From Gemmatimonadota bacterium (GTDB taxonomy: Bacteria; GCA-2686955), in contig NYZA01000076.1 of assembly GCA_002686955.1 (NCBI GenBank), positions 1-17,709 on the forward strand: a stretch of 17,709 nucleotides of DNA, written 5' to 3'. Shown here piece after piece: positions 13,776-17,709 of the stretch (position 1 is the first letter of the stretch; each line of letters starts with the position of its first letter). The position numbers were made by a program, and so were the translations under genes. The notes beneath the pieces were generated by a model. It was not told where the DNA came from. It ran no database searches and worked only from the letters and a program-made list of their open reading frames with translations.

Positions 13776-15490
13776 ACCACCACCTCCGTCTCGATCGGCT
13801 GCTCGGGAACCCAGCGTCGCCTGGATCGCTCACCGCGGAGCTCTTCCTCCTCGGCGAGCGCGGCCTCGTAGTCGGCCGCCGTTCCAATGGCGACACGCGG
13901 CGCAGGGTGCCCTCTGCGCCGAGACAATTCGACCCTACGATCGAAACAATGTTGTCTTCCCTCGGCGGGCGCATTCCATTGGCGCGGATCCTTGGCCAAG
14001 AAACAGAACTCCAGACATTTCAGGTGCTGTATATGGCGTTCGAAATCGGCGATCCCACCTTCGTCTCGCTCGTCTCCAAAGTAGTCCAGGATCTTGTAGC
14101 CGAGCGAAGAGTAGGTGTCTGCCCGTTTGCCGCCGTGGGCTTCGTAGAAGTCCGCGAAGCAGTTCCGGTCGGTGAGCATGCCCAGCTCTCTCGGACGCTC
14201 GAACTGAGGCGAGCCCGGTTCGAGCTGCACCGTCCAGGTCATGACCCTGCGGGCATTGCGGAATGTCGTCGCGATCTCCCTCTTCAGGTCGGCCGTTCTG
14301 AGAGCCTGCCCGAGTCGCTCTCCTGGAAGTGCGAGGGTGAAGAAGACGTCGGCAGAGATCTCGAACTCATCGAGGGTCCGCAGCGTTTCGAGAAGCTCGG
14401 CATCGGTATAGAAGGGTTGCTTGTTGAGACGCCTCACCTGCTCGTCGCCCGCATCCGGCGAGATGGCGATGTACGATTCCGGTGAGGGGAAGGTGCGCCG
14501 GAACTCCCGGACGAAACGAGGGGTTGGCAGTCCCCAGCATTCGAAATACAGATCCACGTCGAGCCGCGCCGCGCGAATGCGACGGAAGAGTTCCACGTAG
14601 TAGTCGTCCCGGGTGGGTGTGGGATCGAAACACAGGGCCATCGTTCGATAGCCGAGCTCGCGGGCAAAGCGGATGTCGTCGACGACGCGGTTTTGGGCGC
14701 GCCACACTACCTTCGATGTGCCATTGACCTTCGCGAGCGTGCCGCGGTTGCCGCCGCAGAAGCTACAGATCCAGGGACAGCCTCGCCCAACGAAGAGTGG
14801 GAAGAACGCGCGCCCCATGCTGAGCATGCTCCGGTTCTCATCCGCCGTGAGCTCTCGGGCGTAGGCCAGCGGGAAACCGAAGCTCGTGGCGTAGAGGTCG
14901 GCGTGCCGCATCGTGCCGAGATCGCCGAAGACCAGATCGTCGAGAGGGATAGGCGACACCGCGGACACCCCGGTCTTGGCCGGTCCCCCGGTCTCCGGAT
15001 CTCGGAGGATCAGATTCGGAACCGATCCCAAAGAATCTCCGTTGCTGAGGGCAGCGAGGAGACCCGTGATGACCGATTCGCCATGTCCACGAACCACGGC
15101 GTCAATGAAGCGATAGCGATCGATGATCTCATCCGCGAAGTAGCCCGCCGTGATCCCTCCCAAAAAAATGAACGCTTCCGGGTGCGCCTTGGTCATCGCG
15201 GCGGCGACCTGAATGGTGTCGTAGGCTTGGTAGTGCCAGTAGAGAGGGAAGCCGATCGCCCGAATCCGCCGGCCCTCATAGATATTCTCGACGCTCTGGT
15301 CCGGGTCGGCCAGCCATTCCACGCCCAGATGGCAGATCTCGACGCGCCGGCCCTCTTCATGGAGAAGTTCCGCAATGGCGGGAATCCCCATCGGCATGTA
15401 GGTTATGTTGAAGAAGTCCCCGATCGGAAGGTAGTGGTTGTCGGCCTTCGGAACGTGAACGAAGAGACAGTCGAGATCGTAAGTAGCCAT
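13772..15490 (-). CDS. B12-binding radical SAM enzyme of the operon
   Basis: This 572-residue protein combines an N-terminal cobalamin-binding-type domain (~1-180) with a radical SAM barrel and a C-terminal extension. The cluster motif is RGCPWICSFCGG, with Cys238, Cys242 and Cys245. Before it lie FIFLGGITAGYFADEI and VRGHGESV, typical of B12-binding radical SAM proteins. The canonical DxHxxG cobalamin motif is not seen, as in many relatives. The barrel continues with ECWGLPTPRFVREF, YIAISPDAGDEQVRRLN and a LALPGE segment. Known members methylate unactivated carbons or rearrange rings; here the reaction is unknown. It lies 3 nt after the acyl-CoA dehydrogenase gene and overlaps the synthase gene by 4 nt, so it probably modifies an intermediate of this pathway. 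The ribosome site is weak, consistent with coupled translation. Confidence 0.9.
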   Translation of the reverse strand: MATYDLDCLFVHVPKADNHYLPIGDFFNITYMPMGIPAIAELLHEEGRRVEICHLGVEWLADPDQSVENIYEGRRIRAIGFPLYWHYQAYDTIQVAAAMTKAHPEAFIFLGGITAGYFADEIIDRYRFIDAVVRGHGESVITGLLAALSNGDSLGSVPNLILRDPETGGPAKTGVSAVSPIPLDDLVFGDLGTMRHADLYATSFGFPLAYARELTADENRSMLSMGRAFFPLFVGRGCPWICSFCGGNRGTLAKVNGTSKVVWRAQNRVVDDIRFARELGYRTMALCFDPTPTRDDYYVELFRRIRAARLDVDLYFECWGLPTPRFVREFRRTFPSPESYIAISPDAGDEQVRRLNKQPFYTDAELLETLRTLDEFEISADVFFTLALPGERLGQALRTADLKREIATTFRNARRVMTWTVQLEPGSPQFERPRELGMLTDRNCFADFYEAHGGKRADTYSSLGYKILDYFGDERDEGGIADFERHIQHLKCLEFCFLAKDPRQWNAPAEGRQHCFDRRVELSRRRGHPAPRVAIGTAADYEAALAEEEELRGERSRRRWVPEQPIETEVVV

Positions 15491-15493
15491 CGT

Positions 15494-17125
15494 CTAGTCC
15501 GATCGGAGCATTTCTCCAACCGCTCCCATGTCGCTGAGCAACCCGGCCATTCGGGCGGAATCATGGCTCTCCACTAGCTCGCTTTGCAGCTTCTTGGCCC
15601 CCTCAATCCCCGCATGGTCGCTGGATTCGAGGAATCCGGTCGCGCAGAGCTCGTTTCCGCGCAGCGTTTGTGACATCGCTTTTCGCGCGAACACGCGACA
15701 CATATCCACATCCGTGGGACGATCCGCGGTCCGGCGACAGAAAGCCGCCGCGACTTCGTTTGTCGCTATCGTGTCCGCGAGACTGAACATCACGCTCTGT
15801 TGGCGGGTCAGCTTCGATTTGTGCGCGTGTTGGATCGTCCGGTTCAGCCCTCGGACCGCCGCCGCGACCAGATCCGCGCCGATGTCGGGGCGAGAGCCGT
15901 GGAGTCCGTCCATTTCAGCCGCCAGATCTTCATAAAACGCGCCCTTCGAGCGCACGGTTTCTTTCCATCTGTACAGGGCGATAATATGTTGTTGAATCTC
16001 GCTGGTGCCTTCATAGATCGTCAGGATTCGACAATCGCGGCGGTACTTTTCCACCAGGTATTCACGTACATAGCCATAGCCGCCCAAAGCCTGGACCGCC
16101 GCGTCGGCGGCGCGGTTGGCCGTCTCGGTCGCCCAGAGCTTCGCGATCGATCCCTCGACCTGAAGTCCCTCTTCACCCCGATCGAGCCTGGTCGCGATCT
16201 CTTCGATATATGCCTTGCCGGCGCATAGATCGATCCAGTGCGGCACGAGGAGCTTGAATGTGTACCCCTGCTTGTCGATGAGCTTCGATCCGGACTGCAC
16301 CCGCACCTTCGCATAGGCGATGGCCCGATCGAGAGCGGCGCGAGCTCCACCCAATCCGAACCCTCCAACCATGAGGCGTGTGTAACCAAAAACCTTGTTG
16401 GCCTGGGACAATCCTTCCCCTTCGACGCCTCCGAGCAGATGACTCGCCGGAACTTCGAGATCCTCGAAGACCAGGCCGGTAGTGACCGAAGATCGTATGC
16501 CATGCTTCTCCTCTTGCTTGCCGATCACCAGTCCCTTCGCCCCCTTCTCGACGACGAAAAAGCAGGGCCCCCCCGGGGCCTTCGCCAAAACCGTGTAAAG
16601 ATCGGCGACGCCTCCGTTGGTGATGAACTGCTTCGCGCCGTTCAGGCGGTAGCCGGTGACATCCCCTCCGTCCCCAAGGATCGGCTCGGCGGTTGCGCGA
16701 AGTGCCGACAGATTGCTACCGGCTTCGGGCTCGGTCACCGCGTAGGCGACGATGCAACCCTCTTCGGCGATTCGGCCTAGCCAGTGCGCTCGCTGCTCCT
16801 CCGTCCCGCCTACGATGATCGGATCCGTCCCCAGAGAAACCCCGAGAAAAGCTGTCGCGAGCCCGATGTCGATCGTGGCGATCCGCTCGGCGAAGGCGCA
16901 AATATCGCGCGCCCCCCCACCCAGGCCCCCCACCGATTCTGGAAGAAAGACGAGATGCAGCCCGAGCTCGGGCGAGAGCATCTTCCGGATCAGGGCCTCA
17001 GGGAACTCCTCGCTTGCATCGAGCTCGAGCTGTTTGTCATCGGGAAACTCCCGCTCCAACACCTCCGAGAGGGTCTCGAGCACCATCTCGCGCATATCGG
17101 CGGCCATTCCGGCATTCCGATCCAT
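15494..17125 (-). CDS. Acyl-CoA dehydrogenase with C-terminal extension
   Basis: This 543-residue FAD enzyme would introduce an alpha,beta double bond into an acyl-CoA. It has the family motifs AYAVTEPEAGSNLSAL (127-142), NGAKQFITNGG (162-172), and the catalytic base Glu372 in IYEGTSEIQ. It is ~160 residues longer than a typical ~380-residue member. The extra helical C-terminal part resembles that of VLCAD/ACAD9-type enzymes. I chose ATG 17125 because GAGGAGG lies 5 nt upstream and the product has the normal N-terminus; the longer open frame to 17566 is a shadow of the upstream secreted-protein gene. It is the first gene of the eight-gene run. The electron acceptor (normally ETF) is not encoded here, so it must be supplied elsewhere. 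The substrate is unknown. Confidence 0.92.
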   Translation of the reverse strand: MDRNAGMAADMREMVLETLSEVLEREFPDDKQLELDASEEFPEALIRKMLSPELGLHLVFLPESVGGLGGGARDICAFAERIATIDIGLATAFLGVSLGTDPIIVGGTEEQRAHWLGRIAEEGCIVAYAVTEPEAGSNLSALRATAEPILGDGGDVTGYRLNGAKQFITNGGVADLYTVLAKAPGGPCFFVVEKGAKGLVIGKQEEKHGIRSSVTTGLVFEDLEVPASHLLGGVEGEGLSQANKVFGYTRLMVGGFGLGGARAALDRAIAYAKVRVQSGSKLIDKQGYTFKLLVPHWIDLCAGKAYIEEIATRLDRGEEGLQVEGSIAKLWATETANRAADAAVQALGGYGYVREYLVEKYRRDCRILTIYEGTSEIQQHIIALYRWKETVRSKGAFYEDLAAEMDGLHGSRPDIGADLVAAAVRGLNRTIQHAHKSKLTRQQSVMFSLADTIATNEVAAAFCRRTADRPTDVDMCRVFARKAMSQTLRGNELCATGFLESSDHAGIEGAKKLQSELVESHDSARMAGLLSDMGAVGEMLRSD

Positions 17126-17130
17126 GGAGG

Positions 17131-17137
17131 CCTCCTC
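17131..17137 (-). promoter_or_regulatory. Strong Shine-Dalgarno deciding the start of the acyl-CoA dehydrogenase gene
   Basis: GAGGAGG on the minus strand lies 5 nt before the ATG at 17125. It is the best ribosome site of the operon and marks the true start, against a 147-codon longer open frame. It lies in the 29-nt gap after the upstream gene. Confidence 0.85.
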
Positions 17138-17154
17138 GCGGTTTGGATCGTGGA

Positions 17155-17709
17155 CTATTGAACGGTCACATCGAACCCGGCGTAGCCGAGGTGGGTCGTT
17201 GGATCTTGGCTCATGTACGGCCCCACGATGGTCTCGAGATTGTAGCGACCGACGGGAGTCGTGGGTGGCAGATCGACCGAGACGGCGACCGTTGCTTGGG
17301 TCCCGCCCGGAATGGTCGTGTTCGCCCGCAAGAGAAGGGGATAAGGAGAGAGGGCGCCGATCGAGGGGCTGGTGGCCGAGAGCCACACGTCGGCGGTCTG
17401 GCTCTGTCCGATCAGACTCTCGATTTCGAGATGGTAGGTGAGGGTGGATCCTGGGGCGACCGTCACATGATCCTCGGTGATATCGAGGGCGAGCGTGGGC
17501 CGGCGGGCCGGATCGGAGTAGCGCAAATAGCGACCGGAGTTCGACAAATAGAAGCCGCTGACCCAACCTTCACTTTCGTCCACGAAGTCCATCCCTCTGG
17601 GATCGCAGTTGACGTGGTAGCTCGACAGGTTCCAGTTCGCGCCCCCGTCGAGGGTGTGGTAGAGCTGGGCGCGCTGGTTCGCGGCGCCGTCGTTGTGTCC
17701 CACCGCCCA
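17155..17709 (-). CDS. Ycf48/BNR-like repeat protein with Ig-like C-terminal domain (cut by window edge)
   Basis: These are the last ~184 residues of a larger, probably secreted protein whose 5' part is beyond the right edge. The visible sequence opens WAVGHNDG and continues with LYHTLDGGANWN and GMDFVDESEGWVSGF, which are blades of a Ycf48/BNR-like beta-propeller. From ~70 on it turns into an Ig-like beta-sandwich (LALDITEDHVTVAPGSTL, then GTQATVAVSVDLPPTTPVGR), ending with ...GFDVTVQ and TAG. It has no visible anchor. No start codon is in view; the frame is open to the edge. Such proteins are usually exported and bind ligands or surfaces. Only 29 nt separate it from the acyl-CoA dehydrogenase gene, so the operon may share its transcript, but its function looks unrelated. 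Confidence 0.8.
   Translation of the reverse strand, partial: WAVGHNDGAANQRAQLYHTLDGGANWNLSSYHVNCDPRGMDFVDESEGWVSGFYLSNSGRYLRYSDPARRPTLALDITEDHVTVAPGSTLTYHLEIESLIGQSQTADVWLSATSPSIGALSPYPLLLRANTTIPGGTQATVAVSVDLPPTTPVGRYNLETIVGPYMSQDPTTHLGYAGFDVTVQ

Larger units (their letters stand above)
7080..17125 (-). other. Eight-gene operon: acid assembly, modification and aldehyde formation (novel combination)
   Basis: Eight same-strand genes follow one another with almost no spacing. From 5' to 3' the junctions are a 3-nt gap, a 4-nt overlap (GTGA), a 2-nt gap, a 4-nt overlap (ATGA), a 3-nt gap, a 12-nt gap and a 4-nt overlap (ATGA). Such spacing normally means one mRNA with coupled translation. The order is acyl-CoA dehydrogenase, radical SAM, DRE-TIM synthase, aconitase large subunit, aconitase small subunit, flavoprotein, LuxE, LuxC. 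No transporter or regulator is included. The 29-nt gap ahead of the first gene leaves little room for a promoter, so transcription may start in or before the upstream secreted-protein gene. Confidence 0.85.

Noticed and set aside
14693-15577. 294-codon plus-strand open frame opposite the radical SAM gene
   Set aside because: It is antisense to a protein with an intact cluster motif and normal length, and has no ribosome site or domain of its own.
17126-17566. 147-codon extension of the acyl-CoA dehydrogenase
   Set aside because: It shadows the Ycf48/Ig-like gene in another frame; the ATG at 17125 has a strong ribosome site.

Overview
The window is GC-rich (roughly 60-63 % by eye) bacterial DNA. 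Eleven of its twelve genes lie on the minus strand. The exception is a secreted subtilisin-like protease on the plus strand. I see no rRNA, tRNA, CRISPR array, transposase or phage gene. The host looks like an uncultured high-GC Gram-negative bacterium: it has PknK-type kinases, secreted S8 proteases and Ycf48-like repeat proteins with Ig-like tails. Myxococcota or an Eisenbacteria-like lineage would fit, but nothing here fixes the phylum. The hexamer CGATCG is strikingly frequent throughout.

Layout. (1) 1-607, minus: the N-terminal part of a B12-binding radical SAM protein, cut by the window edge. (2) 880-3036, plus: an exported S8 protease with a complete Asp/His/Ser triad and twelve tandem 10-residue Asn/Gly/Leu repeats at its C-terminus. 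A strong inverted repeat at 3071-3120 separates it from the convergent kinase gene. (3) 6819 down to 3125, minus: a small acidic protein of unknown function, then a Ser/Thr kinase / degenerate ATPase / helical-repeat regulator. The kinase reading frame is broken exactly at the hinge between its two lobes, at 6122-6134. (4) 17125 down to 7080, minus: a very compact eight-gene operon. Three junctions overlap by 4 nt and the other four are separated by 2-12 nt. (5) 17155-17709, minus: the C-terminal part of a secreted Ycf48/BNR-like repeat protein, cut by the window edge.

The eight-gene operon is the most interesting part. In transcription order it encodes an acyl-CoA dehydrogenase, a B12-type radical SAM enzyme, a homocitrate/isopropylmalate synthase-family enzyme, an aconitase-family large subunit and its small subunit, a thioredoxin-reductase-like flavoprotein without redox cysteines, a LuxE-family acyl-activating enzyme and a LuxC-family acyl reductase. 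LuxE and LuxC together form the ATP- and NADPH-dependent fatty-acid reductase of luminous bacteria, but no luciferase is present. The middle three genes are the condensing and isomerising half of 2-oxoacid chain elongation (as in leucine, homocitrate or coenzyme B pathways), without the decarboxylating dehydrogenase.

My inference is a specialised pathway that builds or extends a branched carboxylic acid on an acetyl-CoA plus 2-oxoacid scaffold. It would modify the product by radical chemistry and desaturation, and reduce an acyl group to an aldehyde. I do not recognise this gene combination from any characterised system. The individual family calls are strong; the pathway is hypothesis.
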